Assembly (NCBI RefSeq): GCF_002432125.1
Contig: NZ_DJFS01000087.1
Span: 1-29,055 of the forward strand
Direction: 5' to 3'
Length of the DNA: 29,055 nt
Origin: Brevundimonas sp. UBA5866
Lineage (GTDB): Bacteria > Pseudomonadota > Alphaproteobacteria > Caulobacterales > Caulobacteraceae
Below, piece after piece: positions 1 to 7,512 of this stretch (position 1 is the stretch's first letter; each line of letters opens with the position of its first letter). The position numbers were made by a program, and so were the translations under genes. The notes under the pieces are model-generated. The model saw only the letters and a list, made by a program, of their open reading frames with translations, had not been told where the DNA came from and made no database searches.

Positions 1-359
1 GCCGCGCGGAGATTGGCGCGCACGCCCGCCAGCTTGCGGGCACCGATGGTTTCCACGCGCGCCTGTTCGATGGCGTCATAGACCTCGGCGGCGGTGCGGT
101 CCTGGGGGCGGGCCTTGGCGTCCACAACAGGATCGTGATTGGCCAGTTTCAGCGCCAGACGGTCGGCCTGGCCGCGTGCTGCCGCGCTTTCGCCCGATGA
201 TGGGTCGCGCGGCGGATGCGGCAGGGTCAGCACATTGCCGATCAGCTTGGGGCCGTCGGAGGCGAAGTGAACCTCCAGCTCGGGATGCTCGGCAAGCGCC
301 CGCGCGGCATGCGCCAGCGCGCGTTTGAAGGTTTCCTGCGGTGTCTCGTTGGCGGCCAT
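1..359 (-). CDS. cobT: Aerobic cobaltochelatase subunit CobT (N-terminal part, runs off the window)
   Basis: CobT, with CobN and CobS, forms the ATP-dependent chelatase that inserts cobalt into hydrogenobyrinic acid diamide in aerobic cobalamin synthesis. About 119 residues are present and the gene continues past base 1. The translation begins MAANETPQETFKRALAHAAR and contains LEVHFASDGPKLIGN, LTLPHPPRD and EQARVETIGARKLAGV. These match the conserved N-terminal region of CobT, including the EQARVEAIGAR-type signature. The ATG at 357-359 is the only start available, because the frame is closed by a stop at 438-440. No good Shine-Dalgarno sequence precedes it. The C-terminal VWA domain with its metal-binding motif lies outside the window, so completeness cannot be judged. 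Confidence 0.88.
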   Translation of the reverse strand, partial: MAANETPQETFKRALAHAARALAEHPELEVHFASDGPKLIGNVLTLPHPPRDPSSGESAAARGQADRLALKLANHDPVVDAKARPQDRTAAEVYDAIEQARVETIGARKLAGVRANLRA

Positions 360-460
360 GCGCCATACATAGACGATGCGACGCGCGGGAGAAGAGGCAA
401 ACGCCGTTTGATCGCGCTTCGTCTTTTCAGGCTGCGGTCAGGGGTTGCGCGATAGGAATG

Positions 461-492
461 AAAAAAGGGGGCCGACCTTTCGATCGACCCCC
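461..492 (-). terminator. Rho-independent terminator of the M16 protease gene
   Basis: On the minus strand, 27 bases after the protease stop codon, a hairpin is formed by 484-492 and 467-475 (nine pairs with one mismatch, loop 476-483). A run of six T (461-466 on the plus strand are A) follows at once. It separates the protease from cobT, so cobT probably has its own promoter in 360-460, where I see nothing else. Confidence 0.8.
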
Positions 493-518
493 ATAACAAG
501 GTTTAGGTGAAACCCGGA

Positions 519-3347
519 TTACTGGGCTTCGCGGACCTCGACCGGAATGCCGAGCGCATCCAGTTGCGGCTTCACCTTCTCGGCGTCACCGACGACAACC
601 CAGACGAATTTCGACGGGTCGAGAACGCGACGGACCGCAGCGTCCATCTGGGCGGCAGTGGTGCTGTTCATGCGCTGTGCGAGGGACTCCTGATAGGTGT
701 CCGGACGACCGTAAAGGTCGTTGCTGCGCAATGCGCCGAGGATGGAACCTGCCGTTTCGATGGAACCCGGCAGCGAACGCGTTTCGCCCAAGATGGTGCG
801 CTCGCGCTCTTCCGGTTTCACGCCCTCAGTCGTCAGGAAGTTATTGTACTGGATCAGCAGGGCCTGGATGGATTCACCCGTGCGGTCGGCCTGGACCGGT
901 GCCACGATGGTATAGGGCGAAGCGCCCTCGTACGGATTGAACAAGCCGCGTACGCCATAGGACCAGCCCTTGGTTTCGCGCAGGTCCGCATTGATACGGC
1001 TCAGGAAGTCGGTGCCGACAACCGTATTGCCGAGGGTGAAGACCAGATTGTCGTCCTTGCCCGTGACCGGCAGCACCTTGCCGCCATAGATGATGGACTG
1101 CGGCGACTGCGGACGGTTGATCAGGACGATGCGGGCATCACCTTGCGGGACATTGGCGGGGAAGGCCTTCACGCCCTTCGGCGTCGATGGCGCTGTCCAG
1201 TCGCCGAAGGCGGCGTTCAGCTGGGCGGTGACTTCCGACAGCGGAAGGTCAGACACAACGAACACCTTGGCATTGTCCGGACGGATCCATTGCTGGTGCT
1301 GTTGGGCAATGTCTTCGCGCGTGACGGTGCGAACGCCATCCTCGGTGCCGGAACCGGCACGGGAATAGGGGTGGTTATCGCCATAGATCAGGGCCGAAAA
1401 GGCGCGCGAGGCGATGGCCTGCGGTTGGGTCTTCTCGCTGGCCAGACGGGCCAGACGCTGTGCACGCAGGCGCTCGACCTCGCTCGGCGCAAAGGCCGGA
1501 TTGCGCACGACATCCGACAGCAAGGCCAGCGACGGCGTCAGATTGGTGCTGACGGTCGACAGGTTCGCTATCGTACGGTCCATGCTGTTGCCCACGCTGA
1601 GCGAGGCACCCAGGCGTTCCTGTGCCTCGGCCAGAGCCTTGGAGTCACGCGTCGTGGTGCCTTCCTGCATGATGTCGGTCATCAGGGTCAGGGCACCGGG
1701 CTTGGCGGCGCTGTCCGCGGAGATACCGGCGTTGAATTCCAGCGCGATGCGGGTGACCGGCACGGTCGTGACCTGCGCATAGACCACTTCGATGCCGTTA
1801 GACAGGGTCGCGCGCTGCACGTCGGGGAAGTCCAGATTCTTCACCTCGGCGATGGTCGGTGCAGGATCGCGGGAAACGCGCTGGATTTCGGCGGCCGGTG
1901 TCGGGGTTGCGCCCGACGGAGCGGCAGCGGCTTCCACATAGGCCTCACGCTCGCCCGGCAGCACGATCTGGCTGTACACCGGACGGGTCAGCCAGCGTTG
2001 CATGGCCGCGCGCACCTGTTGCGGGGTCACCGCAGCCAGATTCTTCAGCTCGGTTTTGTAGTGGTCCGGATCATTGGCGTACAGCTGGCCTTCGGCCAGA
2101 GCCGAGGCTTTGCCGTTGGTCTGTTCCAGACCCATGATGCGACGCGAGACAGTCTGGGTGACCACACGGTCGATCTCGTCCTGCGTCGGGCCTTCGTTCA
2201 GAAGGCGCTGGAACTCCTGATCCATACGGGCCGCGACGGCCTCATGGTCCTGACCCGGCTTGACCGTGGCCGAGTAGGAGAACATGCCAACGCGCTGGAA
2301 TGACTGGTTACCGGCCGAAACGCCCGATGCCGTTTGATCGCCGCGCACCAGCGCATTGTCCAGACGCGAGCTGGACAGACCGCCTAGGATCGATGCGGCG
2401 ACGTTCAGCGCCGGGGTGTCCTCGTGTAGCATGCCCGGAACAGCCCAGTAGCGCGAGACGCGGGCCTGTGCCACGCGGTCGTGGAGGGTTTGCGTAACCG
2501 GCGCGGCCAGGGTCGGAACGTCCGCCTCCTTGGGGGTGTTCACCGGGCCGGCGGGAATGTGACCGAAGTAGCGGTTCATCAGGGTGCGGGCCTGCGCTTC
2601 GTCGATGTCACCGGCCAGCACCACGATGGCGTTGTTGGGGCCGTAGTTGTTGATGAACCACTGGCGAACGGTGTCCATGCTGGCGGCATCAAGGTCGGCC
2701 ATCGAACCGATGGTCGAGTGGCGGTAGGGGTGACCTTCGGGGAACAGGTTCTCCAGCACGGCATAGTAGGTCAGGCCGTACGGCTGGTTGTCACCCTGAC
2801 GCTTTTCGTTCTGGACCACACCGCGTTGCAGGTCGAGGACCTCTTGCGAGACCTGGCCCAGCAGGTGTCCCATACGGTCGGATTCCAGATACAGGGTATA
2901 TTCCAGTGCCGGTGTCGGCACGGTCTGGAAATAGTTTGTGCGGTCAAACCAGGTGGTGCCGTTCAGCGCGGTCGCGCCTGCGGCCTGTACAGCCTGGATG
3001 TGCGAGGTCGGGCTGTTTTCCGAACCGCCGAACATCAGGTGTTCGAAAAGGTGCGCAAAGCCGGTGGAGCCCTTGGGCTCGTCCTTGGAGCCGACATTGT
3101 ACCAGACGCTTACAGCGACAACCGGCGCTTTGCGGTCTTCATGCACAATGACCGTCAGGCCGTTATCCAGCTTGAAACGCTTCCACGGAATGTCGACGCG
3201 TGAGAGCAGCTCGGAAACCGGTGCCCCGCGAAGCTCCTGGGCCTGCGAGGCGGTAGCTGCTGTGACGGCAGTGTTGGCAAGGGCGGCCACAGGTGCGGCC
3301 CCCGCCATAAGGGCTGCGATCGCGGCAGATGTCACGAGACGACGCAT
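519..3347 (-). CDS. M16 family zinc metallopeptidase, two-domain, exported
   Basis: The product is 942 residues and belongs to the pitrilysin/insulinase (M16) family of periplasmic zinc proteases that degrade peptides. The N-terminus MRRLVTSAAIAALMAGAAPV with ALANTA is a signal peptide. The catalytic half carries the inverted zinc motif HLFEH at residues 99-103. The third ligand is probably E181 in GVVQNEK, at the usual spacing of about 78 residues. The second, non-catalytic M16 half covers roughly residues 500-930, so both halves lie in one chain. I chose the ATG at 3345-3347 because AAAGGAAC precedes it at proper distance and the signal peptide starts there; a start 20 codons upstream would spoil the signal peptide. 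It is transcribed away from the marR gene. The substrate is unknown. Confidence 0.9.
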   Translation of the reverse strand: MRRLVTSAAIAALMAGAAPVAALANTAVTAATASQAQELRGAPVSELLSRVDIPWKRFKLDNGLTVIVHEDRKAPVVAVSVWYNVGSKDEPKGSTGFAHLFEHLMFGGSENSPTSHIQAVQAAGATALNGTTWFDRTNYFQTVPTPALEYTLYLESDRMGHLLGQVSQEVLDLQRGVVQNEKRQGDNQPYGLTYYAVLENLFPEGHPYRHSTIGSMADLDAASMDTVRQWFINNYGPNNAIVVLAGDIDEAQARTLMNRYFGHIPAGPVNTPKEADVPTLAAPVTQTLHDRVAQARVSRYWAVPGMLHEDTPALNVAASILGGLSSSRLDNALVRGDQTASGVSAGNQSFQRVGMFSYSATVKPGQDHEAVAARMDQEFQRLLNEGPTQDEIDRVVTQTVSRRIMGLEQTNGKASALAEGQLYANDPDHYKTELKNLAAVTPQQVRAAMQRWLTRPVYSQIVLPGEREAYVEAAAAPSGATPTPAAEIQRVSRDPAPTIAEVKNLDFPDVQRATLSNGIEVVYAQVTTVPVTRIALEFNAGISADSAAKPGALTLMTDIMQEGTTTRDSKALAEAQERLGASLSVGNSMDRTIANLSTVSTNLTPSLALLSDVVRNPAFAPSEVERLRAQRLARLASEKTQPQAIASRAFSALIYGDNHPYSRAGSGTEDGVRTVTREDIAQQHQQWIRPDNAKVFVVSDLPLSEVTAQLNAAFGDWTAPSTPKGVKAFPANVPQGDARIVLINRPQSPQSIIYGGKVLPVTGKDDNLVFTLGNTVVGTDFLSRINADLRETKGWSYGVRGLFNPYEGASPYTIVAPVQADRTGESIQALLIQYNNFLTTEGVKPEERERTILGETRSLPGSIETAGSILGALRSNDLYGRPDTYQESLAQRMNSTTAAQMDAAVRRVLDPSKFVWVVVGDAEKVKPQLDALGIPVEVREAQ

Positions 3348-3462
3348 GGTTGTTCCTTTGCGTTGAGAATGTGGCAGCGACCTTAACCGTCTTGTGCTGG
3401 CCTGCAATGCGACACCTGTGAACCTTTCAAAAAGTTCATCTTTGTTTCTGTCTACGACCTAA

Positions 3463-3487
3463 GGATAGTTTGAAGCTCAAACTATCC
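3463..3487. promoter_or_regulatory. Perfect palindrome, probable MarR operator
   Basis: Two perfect 11-base arms (GGATAGTTTGA and TCAAACTATCC) flank a 3-base centre, AGC. The element ends 16 bases before the marR ATG, where a MarR-type repressor would block its own promoter. The TTTGA/TCAAA core resembles operators of MarR/OhrR-type proteins. Binding by the adjacent gene product is inference, but position and symmetry support autoregulation of the marR-FUSC operon. The M16 gene starts 116 bases away on the other side. Confidence 0.75.
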
Positions 3488-3503
3488 GCACTAACTGGCG
3501 TGA

Positions 3504-3974
3504 ATGAGTTCGTCAGTATCCCCCGCGCGTTCACGCTTCGGCATCCGCTTTTCCATCGTCGCCCGACGCTGGCGACGTGAGATCGATGCCGCTTTGTCCC
3601 TATCCGGAGTGACGGATGCCACGTGGACGCCTTTGGTCCATCTGGACGAGACGGGCGGCGGTATTACCCAGAAACACCTGGCCGGACTGGTGGGGGTGGA
3701 TGCTTCGACCCTGGTTCGGCTGCTCGACATTCTGGAGGAAAGAAAGTGGGTCGAGCGGCGGCCCGATGCGCATGACGGGCGCAGCCGTCTGGTTTTCCTG
3801 ACACCTCAGGGGCAACAGCAGGTCTTGGCCATCCGCGCCCGCCTTGAAACCGTAGAGGCTGGCTTTCTGGCCGATATGGACGATGCCGAGATCGAGGATA
3901 CGCTCGCCCTTCTGGACCGGCTGGATGATCGACTGATGGCGGCACAGCAAGAGCGCGCCGGAGCCGGGCAATGA
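3504..3974 (+). CDS. MarR family transcriptional regulator
   Basis: The 156-residue product has the length and layout of MarR-family repressors: helical dimerisation ends around a winged helix-turn-helix. The recognition region is at about residues 53-80 (ITQKHLAGLVGVDASTLVRL), followed by the wing ERRPDAHDGRSRLVFLTPQG at about 83-103, with the family D-x-R-(S/A) wing motif. The helix-turn-helix ends in ILEERKWVERR. The start ATG at 3504 has only a weak ribosome site. The stop overlaps the start of the FUSC gene (ATGA), so the two are translationally coupled. It probably represses this operon and releases DNA on binding a small, perhaps phenolic, ligand; the ligand cannot be read from the sequence. 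Confidence 0.92.
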   Translation: MSSSVSPARSRFGIRFSIVARRWRREIDAALSLSGVTDATWTPLVHLDETGGGITQKHLAGLVGVDASTLVRLLDILEERKWVERRPDAHDGRSRLVFLTPQGQQQVLAIRARLETVEAGFLADMDDAEIEDTLALLDRLDDRLMAAQQERAGAGQ

Positions 3975-5068
3975 GCGACCGTATCCGCCGTCGTGACGCC
4001 GCACGGATGCTGATTTCCCGTCGACAGGTGTCCGCCTCTTTGGGTGTGGCACGTCCTCCCCAGTGGGAGAACTCCATACTGGCCGGTGCGCAGGCAGCAT
4101 TTTCGGTGGCGCTGGCGGTATCGCTGGTAGCGGTATCGCCGTGGTCGAACATGATCGGCGCGGCCAGTCTTGGCGCTATGGCGGCGCTGTTCGGACGGTT
4201 CGCGCCCAGGTCGCGCCGCTCGGTTGTGGTCGTCTATGCGGCGCTTTGTATGGCGGCTTCCATCGGCATCATGTCGCTGGCGGCGCTGGCCGGACTGTCT
4301 GTTCCGGCGCTTCTGGTGCTGCTTTCGATTTTGGGTGGCGTACTGTTGTTCATCTGCACGGTGCTGCGTTTTGGTCCGCCGGGGGCGTTGATCTTCATGT
4401 TTGCGGGTATGGCCGGCATGAATCCACCGGACAGCCTTCATGACGTGGGGTTGCGGCTGGCCGCGACGGTATTCGGCGGTGTCGTCGCTGTGCTGTTCTG
4501 TGCTTTGAGCGAGTTCCTGCGTCGTGGCGAAGCGACCAACCCGCAGAAACTGCCCACGCTGCGTAACCATCTGGCCGAGTTGTGGCCTGCCATTTTGCGG
4601 ATAACCATCGGCGCGGCCGTGGCGGGCCTTATCGCCTATGGCATGGGGCAGGCCCACCCCGGATGGGCGGCCATGGGGGCGACAGCGGCGCTGCAGGGCG
4701 TCCATCTTCACACCACCTTTCACCGTGCCCTCCAGCGCGTGTTGGGCACGATCGTGGGCAGTGTGGTGATCTGGATGATCCTGTCACAGGAACCGTCGAT
4801 CTGGACGGGGCTGGTGCTGCTTGTGGCCCTGCAACTGGCGACCGAGGTGGTGATCGGCTTCAACTATGCGCTGGGGCAGGTGTTTGTGACACCGATGGCC
4901 TTGTTGATGACCTATCTCTCCAATCCCGGCTCTTCGGGTGCGGCAATGGCTCCGGAGCGTGTTCTGGATACGATCCTGGGTGCTGTCATCGGGGTTCTGA
5001 TTGCGGTTGTCATCTCGACCCACAACGACCGGCACCACCTTCACCGCCATCATAGCGAAGGACGTTGA
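3971..5068 (+). CDS. FUSC family inner-membrane transporter (aromatic acid exporter-like)
   Basis: The 365-residue product has two blocks of hydrophobic helices. The first is at about residues 35-175 (FSVALAVSLVAV, LLVLLSILGGVLLFICTVL, LIFMFAGMAGMNPPD). The second is at about 205-355 (LRITIGAAVAGLIAYGMGQ, GLVLLVALQLATEVVIGF, ILGAVIGVLIAVVIS). The second block matches the FUSC/FUSC_2 (fusaric acid resistance) domain; HPGWAAMGATAALQG is the conserved HxxW-type stretch. Members export aromatic acids or other toxic organics, often with a membrane fusion protein, but none is encoded next to it. The C-terminus is rich in His (HNDRHHLHRHHSEGR), which is odd and could bind metal. The ATG overlaps the marR stop. 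A terminator follows after six bases. Confidence 0.88.
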   Translation: MSDRIRRRDAARMLISRRQVSASLGVARPPQWENSILAGAQAAFSVALAVSLVAVSPWSNMIGAASLGAMAALFGRFAPRSRRSVVVVYAALCMAASIGIMSLAALAGLSVPALLVLLSILGGVLLFICTVLRFGPPGALIFMFAGMAGMNPPDSLHDVGLRLAATVFGGVVAVLFCALSEFLRRGEATNPQKLPTLRNHLAELWPAILRITIGAAVAGLIAYGMGQAHPGWAAMGATAALQGVHLHTTFHRALQRVLGTIVGSVVIWMILSQEPSIWTGLVLLVALQLATEVVIGFNYALGQVFVTPMALLMTYLSNPGSSGAAMAPERVLDTILGAVIGVLIAVVISTHNDRHHLHRHHSEGR

Positions 5069-5073
5069 GATAC

Positions 5074-5107
5074 AAAAAAGCCCCGGCCTTTCGGTCGGGG
5101 CTTTTGA
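5074..5107. terminator. Bidirectional terminator between the FUSC gene and lepA
   Basis: Arms 5076-5088 and 5093-5105 pair over 13 bases with one G-T wobble and a TTTC loop. The element has A-runs on the left and T-runs on the right, so it can stop transcription from both convergent genes, which end at 5068 (plus) and 5125 (minus). Confidence 0.9.
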
Positions 5108-5124
5108 TTGGAGATCGGGCGGGA

Positions 5125-6933
5125 TCAATCCTCGTCCATCTTGAGGGCGGCGATGAAGGCTTCCTGCGGAATCTCCACCTTGCCGAACTGGCGCATGCGC
5201 TTCTTGCCCGCCTTCTGCTTCTCGAGCAGCTTCTTCTTACGGGTGGCGTCACCGCCGTAGCATTTCGACGTCACGTCCTTGCGGAGCGCACGGACCGTCT
5301 CGCGGGCGATGATCTTGCCGCCGATCGCCGCCTGGATCGGAATGACGAACATATGCGGCGGGATCAGCTCCTTCATCTTCTCGACCATGCCGCGGCCGCG
5401 CGTTTCGGCGCGGGCGCGGTGAACCAGCATCGACAGGGCGTCCACCGGTTCGGAGTTGACGAGGATGCTCATCTTCACGAGGTCGCCGACCTTGTAGTCG
5501 GTGATCTCGTAGTCGAACGAGGCATAACCCTTAGAGATCGACTTCAGACGGTCATAGAAGTCGAACACCACTTCGTTCAGCGGCAGTTCGTAAACGACCA
5601 TCGCGCGCGAACCGACATAGGACAGTTCCAGCTGGGTGCCACGACGGTCCTGGCACAGCTTGATCACGCCGCCGAGGTATTCGTCCGGCGTCAAGATGGT
5701 GGCCTTGATCCACGGTTCGGCAATGCTCTCGATCTGCATCACGTCCGGCAGGTCGGCCGGGTTGTGCAGTTCGATCTCGGTGCCGTCGCGCATACCGATC
5801 TTGTAAACCACCGACGGGGCGGTCGCGATCAGGTCGAGGTTGAACTCGCGGCTCAGACGCTCCTGGATGATCTCGAGGTGCAGCAGGCCAAGGAAGCCGC
5901 AACGGAAGCCGAAGCCCAGAGCAGGCGAGGATTCCATCTCATAGGTGAACGACGCATCGTTCAGGCGCAGTTTGCCGATGGCGGCGCGCAGGTCGTCAAA
6001 GTCTGCGGCATCGACAGGGAACAGGCCGCAGAACACCACCGACTGGACTTCCTTGAAGCCCTTCAGCGGTTCGGCGGTCGGTTTCTTTTCGTCGGTGATG
6101 GTGTCGCCGACGGCGGCGTGCGCCACTTCCTTGATCTGGGCGGTGATGAAGCCGACCTCGCCCGGGCCGAGCTGTTCGACCGGGGTGTTCTTGGGCAGGA
6201 AGACGCCCACGCGGTCCACAAGATGCGAAGAGCCCGACTGCATCATCTTCACGCGCATGCCGGCCTTCAGCACGCCGTCGAACACGCGCACCAGCAGCAC
6301 CACGCCGAGGTAGGGATCGTACCACGCATCGACCAGCATGGCCTTCAGCGGGGCGTTGATGTCGCCCTTCGGTGCGGGCAGGCGGGTGACGATGCCTTCC
6401 AGCACGTCTTCGATGCCGATGCCGGACTTGGCCGAGCATTCGATGGCTTCGGAGGCGTCAATGCCGATCACGTCTTCGATCTGGGCCTTGACGCGCTCGG
6501 GTTCGGCGGCGGGCAGATCGATCTTGTTGAGGACTGGAACGATCTCGTGGTTGTTGTCGATGGCCTGATAGACGTTGGCCAGCGTCTGGGCTTCCACGCC
6601 CTGCGAGGCGTCGACCACCAGCAGGGAACCTTCGCAGGCGGCCAGCGAGCGCGAGACTTCATACGCGAAGTCGACGTGGCCCGGCGTGTCCATCAGGTTG
6701 AGGATATAGTCCTCGCCATCCTTGGCCTTGTATTTCAGACGCACGGTCTGGGCCTTGATGGTGATGCCGCGTTCCTTCTCGATGTCCATATTGTCGAGCA
6801 CCTGCTCGGACATCTCGCGCGCGGTCAGGCCGCCGGTGAATTGGATCAAGCGGTCAGACAGCGTCGATTTGCCGTGGTCGATGTGGGCGACCACAGAGAA
6901 ATTCCGGATGCGTTCGATAGGAGGCGTTGTCAT
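5125..6933 (-). CDS. lepA: Elongation factor 4 (LepA), ribosome-associated GTPase
   Basis: LepA is a translational GTPase that acts on the ribosome, in back-translocation or initiation-related roles, at the membrane or in the cytosol. The 602-residue product is full length. The G1 motif AHIDHGKST is at residues 16-24, and DTPGHVDFAYEV (G3) and NKIDLP (G4) follow. The LepA-specific C-terminal domain ends in KKKLLEKQKAGKKRMRQFG and VEIPQEAFIAAL. The start MTTPPIERIRNFS matches family starts. No Shine-Dalgarno sequence precedes the ATG at 6931-6933, so a leaderless mRNA is possible. It stands alone on the minus strand, divergent from the tadE-like gene and convergent with the FUSC gene. Confidence 0.98.
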   Translation of the reverse strand: MTTPPIERIRNFSVVAHIDHGKSTLSDRLIQFTGGLTAREMSEQVLDNMDIEKERGITIKAQTVRLKYKAKDGEDYILNLMDTPGHVDFAYEVSRSLAACEGSLLVVDASQGVEAQTLANVYQAIDNNHEIVPVLNKIDLPAAEPERVKAQIEDVIGIDASEAIECSAKSGIGIEDVLEGIVTRLPAPKGDINAPLKAMLVDAWYDPYLGVVLLVRVFDGVLKAGMRVKMMQSGSSHLVDRVGVFLPKNTPVEQLGPGEVGFITAQIKEVAHAAVGDTITDEKKPTAEPLKGFKEVQSVVFCGLFPVDAADFDDLRAAIGKLRLNDASFTYEMESSPALGFGFRCGFLGLLHLEIIQERLSREFNLDLIATAPSVVYKIGMRDGTEIELHNPADLPDVMQIESIAEPWIKATILTPDEYLGGVIKLCQDRRGTQLELSYVGSRAMVVYELPLNEVVFDFYDRLKSISKGYASFDYEITDYKVGDLVKMSILVNSEPVDALSMLVHRARAETRGRGMVEKMKELIPPHMFVIPIQAAIGGKIIARETVRALRKDVTSKCYGGDATRKKKLLEKQKAGKKRMRQFGKVEIPQEAFIAALKMDED

Positions 6934-7009
6934 AGAGCGGCGCTTAGCATCGCCTGCGAATAAACGCTACTTCCGCGATGGTCGGCCCGCCCACTGGATG
7001 CGGAAACAG

Positions 7010-7028
7010 GGTGAAGAGCCTCTTCACC
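7010..7028. promoter_or_regulatory. Perfect inverted repeat in the lepA/tadE divergent region
   Basis: GGTGAAGA and TCTTCACC are perfect 8-base arms around GCC. The element lies 77 bases upstream of lepA and 67 bases upstream of the tadE-like gene. It may be an operator or a leader hairpin; no T-run follows it on either strand. A smaller palindrome, GTTAC-T-GTAAC, is at 7062-7072. Function is unknown. Confidence 0.45.
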
Positions 7029-7095
7029 ATTCCCGATAACGGCGCATTAAGCTCGATAGGAGTTACTGTAACGCTGTTATTTGGAGTTTCCCCCA

Positions 7096-7512
7096 ATGCT
7101 TCGAATAGAACAACGTAAACGTGGAGTCCGTCGTGGCTCCATCGCTGTCGAATTCGCACTCGTCTCCCCGATCCTGCTGTTCATGCTGGTCGGGATGGTC
7201 GTCTATGGCGGCTGGTTCTGGCTCGCCCATTCGGTCCAATCCTTGGCCTATGAATCCGCGCGGGCTTCGCTTGGAGGCCTGGATGCCGTCGAGCGGCGCC
7301 AACTCGCGCTTGATTTTGTCGTCTCGCGCGGCCCGCAGATCGGAGTGCCTGTGTCGGCCTCGAACGTGCAGGTCTCCAGCGACAATCAGGTCGTGTCGGT
7401 GAAGATCAACTATGACGTCACCAACCATCCGATCATGGTACTGCGGTCGCTGACCGTACCGCCGCCGCAGAACATTAACCGCGAGGCTGTGGTTCGACTG
7501 GGAGGCTACTGA
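7096..7512 (+). CDS. TadE-like pseudopilin family protein
   Basis: The 138-residue product has the TadE layout: a short basic head, then RRGSIAVEFALVSPILLFML and further hydrophobic residues. G14 followed by S15 with E19 at +5 fits the G-xxxx-E site cut by the prepilin peptidase TadV. The rest is a small periplasmic domain. The ATG at 7096 is chosen because GGAG at 7083-7086 stands nine bases before it. The stop overlaps the next start by one base (TGATG), coupling it to the TadG-like gene. TadE-like proteins are minor pilins of the Flp/Tad pilus or unknown envelope components. No tad secretion ATPase or flp pilin is in the window, so the role in pili is unproven. Confidence 0.82.
   Translation: MLRIEQRKRGVRRGSIAVEFALVSPILLFMLVGMVVYGGWFWLAHSVQSLAYESARASLGGLDAVERRQLALDFVVSRGPQIGVPVSASNVQVSSDNQVVSVKINYDVTNHPIMVLRSLTVPPPQNINREAVVRLGGY

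Noticed and set aside
507..2303. A 598-codon open frame on the plus strand opposite the M16 protease
   Set aside because: It is the antisense of a gene with full zinc-protease motifs, its translation has no recognisable domain, and GC-rich DNA commonly leaves the antisense frame open.
5065..6963. A 632-codon open frame on the plus strand opposite lepA
   Set aside because: LepA on the minus strand is certain; the opposite frame is Asp-, His- and Arg-rich, with no family resemblance.
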